Source of the DNA: Gottfriedia endophytica
GTDB taxonomy: Bacteria > Bacillota > Bacilli > Bacillales > Bacillaceae_G
Length of the DNA: 64,000 nucleotides
Direction: 5' to 3'
NCBI RefSeq assembly: GCF_017814275.1
Contig: NZ_JAGIYQ010000006.1
Coordinates: 149,705-213,704, forward strand
The position numbers and the translations under genes were made by a program. Shown here in pieces: positions 8,873 to 17,092 of this stretch. The notes under the pieces were generated by a model that saw nothing but the letters and a program-made list of their open reading frames with translations, was not told the DNA's origin and searched no databases. Positions within the stretch are counted from its first letter, which is position 1. Every line of letters begins with the position of its first letter.

Positions 8873-9082
8873 CTAATCATTAATATGAAACCCTGTATCT
8901 TTAACGGCTTGAATAAAGTCTGTCTGTGAGGCCGCTTTCTCATCATAACTAAACGTAGCCGTTTGGTTTACTACACTTACTTCTGCTTCACGGATTCCCC
9001 AGACTTCATGTAGAGCCTGAAGGATTTTATTAGCATCTTGATCATTTTTTATTCCATTTATCTTAAGAGATACCTTTTCCAA
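8873..9082 (-). CDS. HMA-fold (copper-chaperone-like) protein lacking the metal-binding Cys pair
   Basis: Protein of 69 aa with the beta-alpha-beta-beta-alpha-beta rhythm of heavy-metal-associated domains: VSLKINGIKN, a helix, IREAEVSV, ATFSYD, a helix with DFIQAVKDTGF. The GMxCxxC loop is replaced by GIKNDQDANK, with no Cys in the protein, so it is not expected to bind Cu(I) in the usual way. It lies 17 bases after DUF1641 copy 2 and is probably co-transcribed with fdhF2. Confidence 0.75.
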   Translation of the reverse strand: MEKVSLKINGIKNDQDANKILQALHEVWGIREAEVSVVNQTATFSYDEKAASQTDFIQAVKDTGFHIND

Positions 9083-9099
9083 TTGGCAAATTCTCCTTT

Positions 9100-9597
9100 C
9101 TAATGTAGCTCTTGTTTATCTTCTTTGAACACTTCTCCCATCCCCTCTAAAAACCCTAACATAGTAACAAGTGCTGTCTTTACATCATCATTTCCAATAC
9201 TACTTCCAAGCTTCCATATGCTTGCTTTTTCACGTTTATCGATTTTTTCTCCAAATCGTACAAGGCCTCTACTAACTCCATCAAGCATAATTTGTAATTG
9301 ATCAGGACTCACTTTGCCAAGGAAGTTTATAGCGTTCATTCCATTTTTAATCATATTATGCATGTTAGGTTGATTAATTTGATTAATGGCAATTACGCCT
9401 ACATCAACACGTTTTTCAAGCAACGCATTAAGAGCTGCTAAAACACCTATATCTTGGAGCTGTTTTATTATTCCTAGGGTTCCCAATACAGCTTCCCGAT
9501 TATTTGCAAGGGCTGTTAAAATATCTGTAATAGCTTGTTCTCTTTCCTGTTCAGGAGTAGGGATGACTCTTCTAATTTGCTTAATAGGTTTCGCCAA
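9100..9597 (-). CDS. DUF1641 subunit of formate dehydrogenase (copy 2)
   Basis: Protein of 165 aa from TTG 9597 (MAKPIKQI, aligning with copy 1 MAKPITKI), eight bases after GGAGG; the alternative GTG nine bases upstream sits too close to that site. Helical, with KQLQDIGVLAALNAL in the middle and LGFLEGMGEVFKE at the end, the same signature as copy 1. It overlaps the fdhF2 stop by 17 bases, so the two are translationally coupled. Expected role: menaquinone-linked partner of the second formate dehydrogenase. Confidence 0.9.
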   Translation of the reverse strand: MAKPIKQIRRVIPTPEQEREQAITDILTALANNREAVLGTLGIIKQLQDIGVLAALNALLEKRVDVGVIAINQINQPNMHNMIKNGMNAINFLGKVSPDQLQIMLDGVSRGLVRFGEKIDKREKASIWKLGSSIGNDDVKTALVTMLGFLEGMGEVFKEDKQELH

Positions 9598-12553
9598 GTT
9601 CTTCACCTCCAGCTTTATATAGTTCGTTTATCGGGGTAAAATCATCTCTTTTCCACTTTTCTTCCACTCTTACACTAATTTGAGGCATACGATTTCCAAA
9701 ACGATAATTTACCTTTGGCAAAGGTGATTCTCCTGTTTTTTCTAATACTTCCATTTTAACGCTCATTTCTTTATAGGCCGGCGTATGAGTAACCAAGTCA
9801 TGATAACTACTTGTCAGACGGTTAACAGCTTCATCGTCTTCTCGTGAATTCATTGGCAAGTACAATTCCTTTCCTTTTACACGATCTGTGACAATCGTTC
9901 TTACTTTAACTTGTCCATACGGAGACGTTAAACGTACTAAGCTACCATCTTGAAGACCTCTTTCCTTCGCTAGTTCCAATGAAACTTCCAACCAAGGATG
10001 TGGAACCTTGTGTGTAAGTCCTGGAGATCTGTATGTCATGTTTCCTTCATGGAAATGTTCCAACAGTCGACCATTATTTAAATGCAAATCATATTCCTTT
10101 CCAGCTTCAAAAGGCGGAGTCCATTCAACAGGAAAGAGTCTTGCTTTCCCATCTGGAAAACCGAATCCATCAAGGAAAAGAAGTGGTGTGTCAGTACCAT
10201 CTTTGGCGACTGGCCAAATTTGGCTGTTAAATCCTTCGAGTCTTTCATAACTTACACCCGCAAAAATGCTACAAAGGCTTGCTGCCTCATCCATAACTTC
10301 ACTTGGATGCTCGTAAGTCCAATTCGCTCCAAAATGATTCGCAAGTTCTTTGAAGATAAGCCAATCTGGTTTTGACTCACCTAGTGGCTCGAACACTTGA
10401 TAAAATCTTTGAATTCGGCGCTCAGTGTTCACGAATGTACCATCTTTTTCAAGACTAGGGGCAGCAGGCAAAACAACATCAGCAAATTGTGCTGTTTTAC
10501 TGAAAAACACATCTTGTACCACAAAGAAATCTAAACTTGCAAGCTCAGAATCCACAAAGTTTGCATTCGAATCCACAAATGCCATCTCTTCTCCAAATAA
10601 GTACAATGCCTTTAATTTACCTTCCTTAATCCCTTCGAGCATTTGATGATTATCATATCCAGGATCTTTAGGCAAAGTAACACCCCATGCCTTTTCAAAT
10701 CGTTTTCTAGCTTGTTCATCCTGAACAGGTTGATATCCAGGAAACCATATAGGCACCGTACCAAAATCACAAGCGCCTTGAACGTTATTATGTCCTCTAA
10801 GTGGGTAGGCTCCCGCTCCTTCTCGTGCATAGTTTCCTGTGATGATAAGTAAATTTGAGATAGCTGTACTTGTATCTGTTGCTCCTTTATGTTGAGTAAC
10901 TCCCATAGCCCATAGAATACATGTTCCATCTGATTCATGAATCATCGTTGCTACTTCAATAAGTTCATCCTTTGTCAATCCAGTCATCTTTGAAGCATAG
11001 TCCAGTGTGTACTTATCTAACGTTTTAATATATTCATCAACGCCATTTACATGTTTTTTCAAGAATTCCTTGTCATGCCATCCTTGATCGATAATATATT
11101 TTGTCACGGCCGATAACCAGATAAGGTCTGTACTAGGTTTAGGATGAATAAGCAAGTTAGAACGCTCTGCTAATTCATGCTTCCTTATATCTGCAACAAT
11201 CAGTTTCTGCCCATGAAGCTTATGAGCCCGTTTAATACGAGTTGCAAGAACAGGATGACCTTCAGCAGGGTTAGCACCAACTATAATAACCAAACCTGCT
11301 TTCTCAATATCTTTTATTGTTCCAGAATCTCCACCAATTCCAACTGTACGTAAGAGTCCTGCTGTTGCTGGTGATTGACAATATCTTGAGCAATTGTCTA
11401 TATTGTTTGTCCCGATGACCGCACGGGCAAATTTTTGGATTAAGAAATTTTCTTCATTTGAACATTTAGATGAAGCAATGAATCCCATAGAATCAGGACC
11501 ATATTTTTCTTTAATGTCTGTTAACTTTGAAACAATTAATGAAAACGCCTCTTCCCAACTTGACTCTACAAATTCATCTCCTTTACGAATTAGAGGCTTT
11601 GTTAAGCGCTCTTCGCTATTAACATAATCCCAGCCCCATTTTCCTTTTACACATGTAGAAATTCCATTTACTGGTGAATGTTCTTGAGGCTCAATTTTTA
11701 AAATATGACGATCTTTTGTCCATACTTCAAAGCTGCATCCAACTCCACAATATGTACAAACCGTTTTAGTACGTTTGACCCGAGCCTTTCTCATAGCGGC
11801 TTCCATTTCAGAAATAGCAAAAATCTCTTTATAGCCTGGTTCTACTTCTTTTGTCAAATCGATCATTGGTTCTAACATGACAGGGGGAATTTTCGTTAAA
11901 TAACCCGCTTCACCTAGCATGGACTTCTCCATTAAGGCATTACATGGACAAACTGTTACACAATGCCCGCATGAAACACAAGACGATTCATCGATTGGTA
12001 CATCATTGTCCCAAATAACACGAGGTCTTTCACGGTTCCAATCAATTGTTAATGTTTCATTAACTTGTAAGTCTTGACAAGCTTCGACGCATCTTCCACA
12101 TAAAATACATTGATCGGGCTCATATCGATAGAACGGATGTGAAAGGTCTGGTGAATACGGCTTTGCTTCAAATTTATATTTCTGATGTTCAATTTCCAAA
12201 TATTCGGCTGTATTATGAACTACACAATTTCCATTATTATTGTCACAAACTGTGCAATACAGTTCGTGATTCACTAAAATCCGTGACATAGCTTCATATT
12301 GTGCATCCTTTACAGTTTGAGAGAGAGTATCGATAGTCATCCCGTTCTCAGCTTTTGTAGAACAGGCACGAACCATTTTTCCTCCTGCGTTGACAAAACA
12401 CGTATCGCAAGTTTGAATGGTTCCGAGGTTCGGATGAAAACAAATACTTGGTATGTATACTTCATTTGCCTGAGCTACTTCTAAAATTGTTTGCCCAGGG
12501 TGTGCAACGAATTCCTTCCCGTTAATTTGCATTGAAAATGAAGTTTCTTTCAT
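9581..12553 (-). CDS. Formate dehydrogenase catalytic subunit, molybdopterin type (copy 2)
   Basis: Protein of 990 aa collinear with copy 1: 2Fe-2S domain (CFHPNLGTIQTCDTC), His(Cys)3 (HELYCTVCDNNNGNC), two 4Fe-4S motifs (CILCGRCVEAC, CVSCGHCVTVCPC), catalytic 4Fe-4S (CTYCGVGC), Mo-ligand Cys in SRYCQSPAT and a C-terminal cap domain. It starts at ATG 12553 behind AAGGAGG. The copies are clearly paralogous yet diverged, unlike the nearly identical mrp pair, so the duplication of fdhF is older or under different selection. It heads a unit with DUF1641, an HMA-like protein and a zinc ribbon. Its leader lacks the L1-type terminator. Confidence 0.95.
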   Translation of the reverse strand: MKETSFSMQINGKEFVAHPGQTILEVAQANEVYIPSICFHPNLGTIQTCDTCFVNAGGKMVRACSTKAENGMTIDTLSQTVKDAQYEAMSRILVNHELYCTVCDNNNGNCVVHNTAEYLEIEHQKYKFEAKPYSPDLSHPFYRYEPDQCILCGRCVEACQDLQVNETLTIDWNRERPRVIWDNDVPIDESSCVSCGHCVTVCPCNALMEKSMLGEAGYLTKIPPVMLEPMIDLTKEVEPGYKEIFAISEMEAAMRKARVKRTKTVCTYCGVGCSFEVWTKDRHILKIEPQEHSPVNGISTCVKGKWGWDYVNSEERLTKPLIRKGDEFVESSWEEAFSLIVSKLTDIKEKYGPDSMGFIASSKCSNEENFLIQKFARAVIGTNNIDNCSRYCQSPATAGLLRTVGIGGDSGTIKDIEKAGLVIIVGANPAEGHPVLATRIKRAHKLHGQKLIVADIRKHELAERSNLLIHPKPSTDLIWLSAVTKYIIDQGWHDKEFLKKHVNGVDEYIKTLDKYTLDYASKMTGLTKDELIEVATMIHESDGTCILWAMGVTQHKGATDTSTAISNLLIITGNYAREGAGAYPLRGHNNVQGACDFGTVPIWFPGYQPVQDEQARKRFEKAWGVTLPKDPGYDNHQMLEGIKEGKLKALYLFGEEMAFVDSNANFVDSELASLDFFVVQDVFFSKTAQFADVVLPAAPSLEKDGTFVNTERRIQRFYQVFEPLGESKPDWLIFKELANHFGANWTYEHPSEVMDEAASLCSIFAGVSYERLEGFNSQIWPVAKDGTDTPLLFLDGFGFPDGKARLFPVEWTPPFEAGKEYDLHLNNGRLLEHFHEGNMTYRSPGLTHKVPHPWLEVSLELAKERGLQDGSLVRLTSPYGQVKVRTIVTDRVKGKELYLPMNSREDDEAVNRLTSSYHDLVTHTPAYKEMSVKMEVLEKTGESPLPKVNYRFGNRMPQISVRVEEKWKRDDFTPINELYKAGGEELGETY

Positions 12554-12599
12554 GCTTTAACCTCCTTATTTTGACTTTATCTTTAGGATGGCCTCTCAC

Positions 12600-12674
12600 C
12601 TAGTTTAATATTTTTAGGATTGCCAATAGGCTACACCCATAAACACTTCCTCCAATGCCAAGAATAATATTCAC
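12600..12674 (-). other. Possible 24-aa hydrophobic micropeptide in the fdhF2 leader
   Basis: A GTG-initiated frame in the 290-bp region upstream of fdhF2 encodes MNIILGIGGSVYGC, then a hydrophobic tail ending KILN. There is no clear ribosome binding site. An overlapping frame has a good GGAGG followed by ATG and reads MGVAYWQS then stop. Either could be a leader peptide, or both could be chance. Apart from these I see no terminator or known riboswitch between 12554 and 12841. Confidence 0.25.
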
Positions 12675-12841
12675 CTAACTAATTTTATATTTACCCTTTT
12701 TATAAATATTAGTAGTTAATTATTGAGTTTTTTTAGTAGGAGAGCATAAGAAAATCTATAACAGGTTAATCTTATAAGGAATCAAGCATCTCATTTCTTA
12801 ATTAACTCTAAAAAAATTAATCGGGAAGTAGGTTTTAAAAA

Positions 12842-13060
12842 GTGGAAAAAGAAAAATTATTTCAACGTGTACAATCTATGATTATCTCCTCAGCTAAAAA
12901 ACCGAAATACACAGCAATCTCTACTGTAAAGATTGCTGATTTATTTAATGTGAAACCTGATGATGTTGAGAAAACTTTGCAGGAATTAGTTAATGAGAAT
13001 CGGTTAAAAAAATCAATGCTAACTGATCCACCAAATTATGAAATATATTTACTACCGTAG
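12842..13060 (+). CDS. 72-aa winged-helix-like small protein
   Basis: GTG start behind GGAAGTAGG. The sequence is helix-rich, with AISTVKIADLFNVKPDDVEKTLQ resembling a helix-turn-helix and NRLKKS...NYEIYLLP like a wing strand. It could be a small DNA-binding protein, but I cannot name the family. It is divergent from fdhF2, with about 290 bp between the two starts, a position typical of a local regulator (inference). Confidence 0.65.
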   Translation: MEKEKLFQRVQSMIISSAKKPKYTAISTVKIADLFNVKPDDVEKTLQELVNENRLKKSMLTDPPNYEIYLLP

Positions 13061-13208
13061 AAATGAAGATAGATATTGTAATTTTTGTTAAATAATTTCA
13101 CAAAAAGAAAGTCATATCATTGCTTGCGAACATCTTAGTAAAGGTTTAATTAATGAGATGTTTTACACAAAAACAATATTTATAAATAGAATAGTTTAAT
13201 AAAGTGAA

Positions 13209-13253
13209 ACTTCCATCAGTGGGGGTCTTACTGCCCGTTAATGCGGGATAAAT
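13209..13253. mobile_element. Shortened copy of the IS605-like end remnant
   Basis: Shares CCATCAGTGGGGGTCTTACT and the following TGCCCGTTAATGCGGGATAAA with the ends of the element at 7316-7452; the hairpin-rich interior is missing. It looks like an internal deletion derivative. It lies in the 315-bp gap between the 72-aa gene and the DUF3243 gene, which otherwise contains only the terminator at 13315. Confidence 0.5.
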
Positions 13254-13314
13254 CCCAGATTTCAAAGAAGTTGGACTTAATACAATTTCCCAATAAAAAA
13301 ATTTGTAAATTAAA

Positions 13315-13353
13315 ACAGTCCATTGAATTTACATTCTAAATTCAATGGACTGT
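13315..13353. terminator. Bidirectional terminator between convergent genes
   Basis: A 17-bp perfect stem ACAGTCCATTGAATTTA with its complement, 5-base loop, and T tracts on both strands. It ends the DUF3243 transcript (minus strand) and can end the plus-strand 72-aa gene transcript. Confidence 0.85.
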
Positions 13354-13375
13354 TTTTAAGGAGAAATTATTTAAT

Positions 13376-13633
13376 TTATTTATTTCTTACATATTTCATC
13401 ATTACATTTGCAATTGCATGTTGTTCCTGCTCATCAGCATTTTTCCATAAATCAGCTAAAATTTTCTCCTCTGGATTTTTCGGATCTACTTCATTTGCTA
13501 AATAATCACCTACGCGATAAGCCATTTCTGAAAGTGCACTTTGAGCCATACCCTTTTCATTAGAAGCCGCTAATCGTTCTCCTAAAAAACCTTTAAATTG
13601 ATCCCAGTTTTCTAATATAGACAATTTTATCAC
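13376..13633 (-). CDS. DUF3243 family protein (YmfJ-like)
   Basis: Protein of 85 aa with the family pattern LENWDQFKGFLGERL, then YRVGDYLANEVDPKNPEE and WKNADEQEQHAIANVMMK. It is a small helical protein known from Bacillus, with no established function. It is monocistronic, with its own terminator. Confidence 0.88.
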   Translation of the reverse strand: MIKLSILENWDQFKGFLGERLAASNEKGMAQSALSEMAYRVGDYLANEVDPKNPEEKILADLWKNADEQEQHAIANVMMKYVRNK

Positions 13634-13932
13634 CCCGTAAAGTTTTAAAAGTTACATTAATACTATTTACGATTTCAAGTATAATTATGAACAGTTTTAT
13701 TGAATTTTTATAACATGTTCCATTTATTTTATACTATTCAATGGTCGTGATTTACATAAAATTGGTATATGAATGGGAACAACTAGAAATAAAAAAGTTT
13801 GTAGATTAAAGTCTAATCTATACCTATTCTTTCAATTAAAATTCTTTTATACAATGTGTAAATAGTAGATATTTAGTAATTATTGAGAGGAAATTTCATT
13901 CATGTCAAAAAGTATAATAATGGAGGATACTG
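13634..13932. other. Intergenic region between divergent DUF3243 and psiE2
   Basis: About 300 bp of AT-rich sequence containing the promoters of both divergent genes. I see no repeat, riboswitch or convincing ORF in it. Confidence 0.5.
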
Positions 13933-14346
13933 ATGTTTGAATCGGAATATAAAAAAAAAGAGAAATGGTTGATCAAAATGCATCAATTGATATTGAATAC
14001 AGCACTGATTTTTCTTAGTTTTATTTTAGTTTATTCACTTTTTAGAGAACTCTATTATATTTTAAATGATGTTTTTGAGGGCAATAGAAATGTACATGAA
14101 GCTTTTGGGAAAATACTGACATTTTTCTTATATTTTGGTTTTATTTCCATGATTGTACGATACTTTAAAGAAGATTATCATTTCCCATTACGATATCTTT
14201 TATATATTGGAATTACTGCTACAGTTCGTTTCATAATAGTAAATAACGGAATAAATCCACTTCAAAATTTGTGGTTATCTTTAGTAATCCTTGTACTTAC
14301 AATAAGTTATCTAATCTTACATTTAGCAGAAACTAAAAAAGATTAA
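13933..14346 (+). CDS. PsiE-like membrane protein (copy 2)
   Basis: Protein of 137 aa, four hydrophobic segments, strongly similar to copy 1 (FRELYYILNDVF, HEAFGKILTFFLYFGF, FPLRYLLYIGITATVRF). It has the same GGAGGATACTG-ATG start. Unlike most of the island it is on the plus strand and followed by a hairpin at 14411. Confidence 0.85.
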   Translation: MFESEYKKKEKWLIKMHQLILNTALIFLSFILVYSLFRELYYILNDVFEGNRNVHEAFGKILTFFLYFGFISMIVRYFKEDYHFPLRYLLYIGITATVRFIIVNNGINPLQNLWLSLVILVLTISYLILHLAETKKD

Positions 14347-14410
14347 AGGAATCAAATGGGAGAAATATGTTAAAAAAATTAAAGTAAAATGTTGATAAGT
14401 GACAAATAAT

Positions 14411-14436
14411 AACGACTGTCTAAATTGACAGTCGTT
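14411..14436. terminator. Hairpin after psiE2
   Basis: AACGACTGTC / GACAGTCGTT, a 10-bp perfect stem with a 6-base loop, followed by a weak T-rich stretch. It probably ends psiE2, and perhaps also the moa operon on the other strand. Confidence 0.6.
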
Positions 14437-14594
14437 AACTTTAATTATTTTTCTCCAAACTCATTAATTGATTAAAACTTTTAAGTGTTTGTTAATAGTT
14501 TTGAGAAAATTATAAGAATATTATTCCTGCTGACTATTTCTATGATTGCAATTTCTTTTTAAGTAAAATAAATTCGGATTGTCATTCAGATCTC

Positions 14595-14831
14595 TTATCC
14601 TCCGCTAACTGGAGGGATAAATGCAATTATATCTTGATCTTTTATTACTTCTTCATCTGTTACAAAACTTTCGTTGATAGCTGTCATAACATGACTTAAA
14701 GATGAAATAGAATATTTATTTTGGAGATATTGTTTTAATTGGTGAATCGTAATATTATCTATTTCGACTATTTTTAATTCATCTAAACCTACTTCTTCAC
14801 GTATTCCTGCAAAAAATAAAACCTTAATCAT
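14595..14831 (-). CDS. moaD: Molybdopterin synthase small (sulfur-carrier) subunit MoaD
   Basis: Protein of 78 aa with a ubiquitin-like fold and the obligatory C-terminal Gly-Gly (IPPVSGG). The terminal glycine is adenylated by MoeB, then thiocarboxylated, and donates sulfur to precursor Z within the MoaD-MoaE complex. It is the last gene of the long moa/moe operon, three bases after moaE, behind AAAGGAGGAATAGAAT. Confidence 0.95.
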   Translation of the reverse strand: MIKVLFFAGIREEVGLDELKIVEIDNITIHQLKQYLQNKYSISSLSHVMTAINESFVTDEEVIKDQDIIAFIPPVSGG

Positions 14832-14834
14832 ATT

Positions 14835-15299
14835 CTATTCCTCCTTTACTGGTTTTCCTTCTGGATATTCAGTAGTTTCTAGTTGATCTCCTATCCACAT
14901 TGTTCCGTTTTCCCAAAATTCTTTTTTCCAAATGGGTACGATTTGTTTGATCCGTTCAATTGCATATTCATTTGCTCTGTAAGCAGTTTTACGATGTGGT
15001 GAGGAAACGGCGATAACCACCGCAACATCTGAGATTTCTAGTTTTCCTATTCTATGAGTAATAGCCACCAATGTATCTGGCCATTGGTTCTTAATTTCTT
15101 CACCTATTTGACTTAGCATTTTTACGGCCATTGGTTCATATGCTTGATATTCAAGTGATAAAGTTTTCTTCCCTTTTGTAAATTCCCTCACAGTTCCAAT
15201 GAAGAGTGTAATGGCACCAGCCTCCCTTCTGGAAACTTGATTCGTTACTTCTTCAACAGAAATAGGATCTCGCACAATTCTAAACAAACTTTCTGTCAC
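14835..15299 (-). CDS. moaE: Molybdopterin synthase large subunit MoaE
   Basis: Protein of 154 aa, GTG start overlapping mobB by 20 bases. It has the MoaE landmarks GAITLFIGTVREFTKGK, LEYQAYEPMAVKM, IGKLEISDVAVVIAVSSPHRK and PIWKKEFWENG, the last carrying the catalytic Lys. It converts cyclic pyranopterin monophosphate to molybdopterin with MoaD. Confidence 0.96.
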   Translation of the reverse strand: MTESLFRIVRDPISVEEVTNQVSRREAGAITLFIGTVREFTKGKKTLSLEYQAYEPMAVKMLSQIGEEIKNQWPDTLVAITHRIGKLEISDVAVVIAVSSPHRKTAYRANEYAIERIKQIVPIWKKEFWENGTMWIGDQLETTEYPEGKPVKEE

Positions 15300-15822
15300 T
15301 TGTTTTCACCAACTCTTCTATTAAAAAATCAATATATAATTCTTCTTCGTTTAATTGAAAAACTTGATAATTATTATTTATATCTTTATCTAATTTAATA
15401 TGACTGATTACACACTTAATATTTGGTAATGAACTAAGTAATTGGAGATCTGTTTCATCTCGAATCAAGACTACTTTTGGATAGTATTCTCTTTTATATC
15501 CTTCAACGAAAATGACATCAATGGAAAAAAAACTATATAATTTAATTATTTCCTCAAGACTCCAATCATCAACCCTAGCAGATAGTTGAAGGACACCTTC
15601 ACCCATTACACTTGATACAATTGCACCTGCTTTAAAGTGAAGTATACTATCTTTAGTAGAGCTAACATCATTTGGAACTCCTCCATGACCATGATGCTTA
15701 ATCGAAGCAGCTTTTAGTCCTTTTTGACCTACTCTACTAATTAGTTTTTCCATTAATGTTGTTTTACCACTATTTTGATAACCTACGATTTGTAGGATGG
15801 AACAATGTTGTCCCATGGCCAT
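15280..15822 (-). CDS. mobB: Molybdopterin-guanine dinucleotide biosynthesis adaptor MobB
   Basis: Protein of 180 aa with P-loop GYQNSGKTTLM near residue 20 and HHGHGG after it, as in MobB. It is a GTP-binding accessory in forming the MGD cofactor. It overlaps the moeA end by 40 bases. The start could be ATG 15822 or, with better spacing to GGAAG, ATG 15816. Confidence 0.93.
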   Translation of the reverse strand: MAMGQHCSILQIVGYQNSGKTTLMEKLISRVGQKGLKAASIKHHGHGGVPNDVSSTKDSILHFKAGAIVSSVMGEGVLQLSARVDDWSLEEIIKLYSFFSIDVIFVEGYKREYYPKVVLIRDETDLQLLSSLPNIKCVISHIKLDKDINNNYQVFQLNEEELYIDFLIEELVKTSDRKFV

Positions 15823-17075
15823 TCACTTCCTTGTTTGTCTTCTAATAATAAGACATCTACAATCATTCCCTTTTGATATCCTCTTGTACCTCCCGGAAGA
15901 ACAATAAGTGAATCTGCTTTAGCTAAAGACGAAACAGCACCCGATTTATTAAATCCAGAAGGAGTAACGATAAGTTGCCCGTTATTAAAAGAAAATTTCC
16001 CTCTTATAAATCGAGTAAATGGGTTTGGTTTCACAAAATCCTCTCCTAAATATGCACTTTCTCGATTAAGATGAGGTTTATCACTAAATAAATACTTGCG
16101 AATAAATGGCCGTACAAATAATTCAAATCCAACATAACACGCAGATGGGTTTCCGGATAAGCCAAATAATAGTTTTCCATCTAACTGTGCAACAGTAGTT
16201 ACACTTCCTGGTCTCATCGCTACTTTATTAAATAGAATAGTAGCTCCTAATTTATCGTAGATAGCAGGTAAGTAATCATAGTCGCCCACTGACACGCCAC
16301 CTGTTGTAATGAGTACATCTACTTCTGATAAAGCATTTTGAACAGCAAGAAAACACTTATCAAAGTCATCCATTAATTTTCCAAAGTATTTAACACTACC
16401 ACCAGCTCTTTCAATTTGAGAAAGAATCATATACGAATTGCTATTTCTAATTTTCCCAGGAGTAAGCTGCTCACTTACTTCAAGAAGTTCACTTCCAGTT
16501 GCTATTACTCCTACTACTGGCTTTTTGGCTACAGGTACTTTGCTATATCCGAAGGTTGCTAGTAATGCTGAAATACCAGGGTTAATGTAAGTACCTTTCT
16601 TTGCTAGTATTGTCCCTTTTTTTACATCTTCTCCTTGAAAAGAGATGTTATCACCAATTTTGAGTTGGCGCTTAATTTCGATATACTTTTGATTACCAAC
16701 TGATGATTCTCTTACTAATTCAAGCATTATAACTGCATTACAGCCTTCAGGAATTTGTGCACCGGTCATAATTCGAACAGCTTCAAATGCTCTAACTTGC
16801 CCTTTAAAGACCGCTCCTGCACCAATCTCTCCTACCACTTTAAATGACAGAGGATTATTAGAATTAGCTCTTTCAGTATCTTCTGCTCTAACAGCAAACC
16901 CATCATACGGGGAACGATCAAATGAAGGAACATTATGGTCAGCTATTAAATCTTCTGCTAAGAAACGACCATAAGCCAATTCAATCGGAACCATTTCAGT
17001 CTTACCTTTACTTGAGTATTCCATTACTTTTCGAACACATTCTCCAACAGATATAGGGCTACGTTTTTCTACCAA
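15783..17075 (-). CDS. moeA: Molybdopterin molybdenumtransferase MoeA
   Basis: Protein of 430 aa from TTG 17075 behind GGGAGTG. Domains I-IV are recognisable: SFDRSPYDGFAVRAED, IMTGAQIPEGCNAVI, the MoCF-binding domain with TGSEL and TTGGVSVGDYD, and LFGLSGNPSACYVGFE, then a C-terminal beta domain. It inserts molybdate into adenylated molybdopterin. It is in the moa operon between moeB and mobB. Confidence 0.96.
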   Translation of the reverse strand: MVEKRSPISVGECVRKVMEYSSKGKTEMVPIELAYGRFLAEDLIADHNVPSFDRSPYDGFAVRAEDTERANSNNPLSFKVVGEIGAGAVFKGQVRAFEAVRIMTGAQIPEGCNAVIMLELVRESSVGNQKYIEIKRQLKIGDNISFQGEDVKKGTILAKKGTYINPGISALLATFGYSKVPVAKKPVVGVIATGSELLEVSEQLTPGKIRNSNSYMILSQIERAGGSVKYFGKLMDDFDKCFLAVQNALSEVDVLITTGGVSVGDYDYLPAIYDKLGATILFNKVAMRPGSVTTVAQLDGKLLFGLSGNPSACYVGFELFVRPFIRKYLFSDKPHLNRESAYLGEDFVKPNPFTRFIRGKFSFNNGQLIVTPSGFNKSGAVSSLAKADSLIVLPGGTRGYQKGMIVDVLLLEDKQGSEWPWDNIVPSYKS

Positions 17076-17092
17076 AATTTACACTCCCTCTA

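Noticed and set aside
10008..10938. Several open frames on both strands inside fdhF2
   Set aside because: They overlap the strongly supported formate dehydrogenase frame and have no ribosome binding sites or recognisable motifs.
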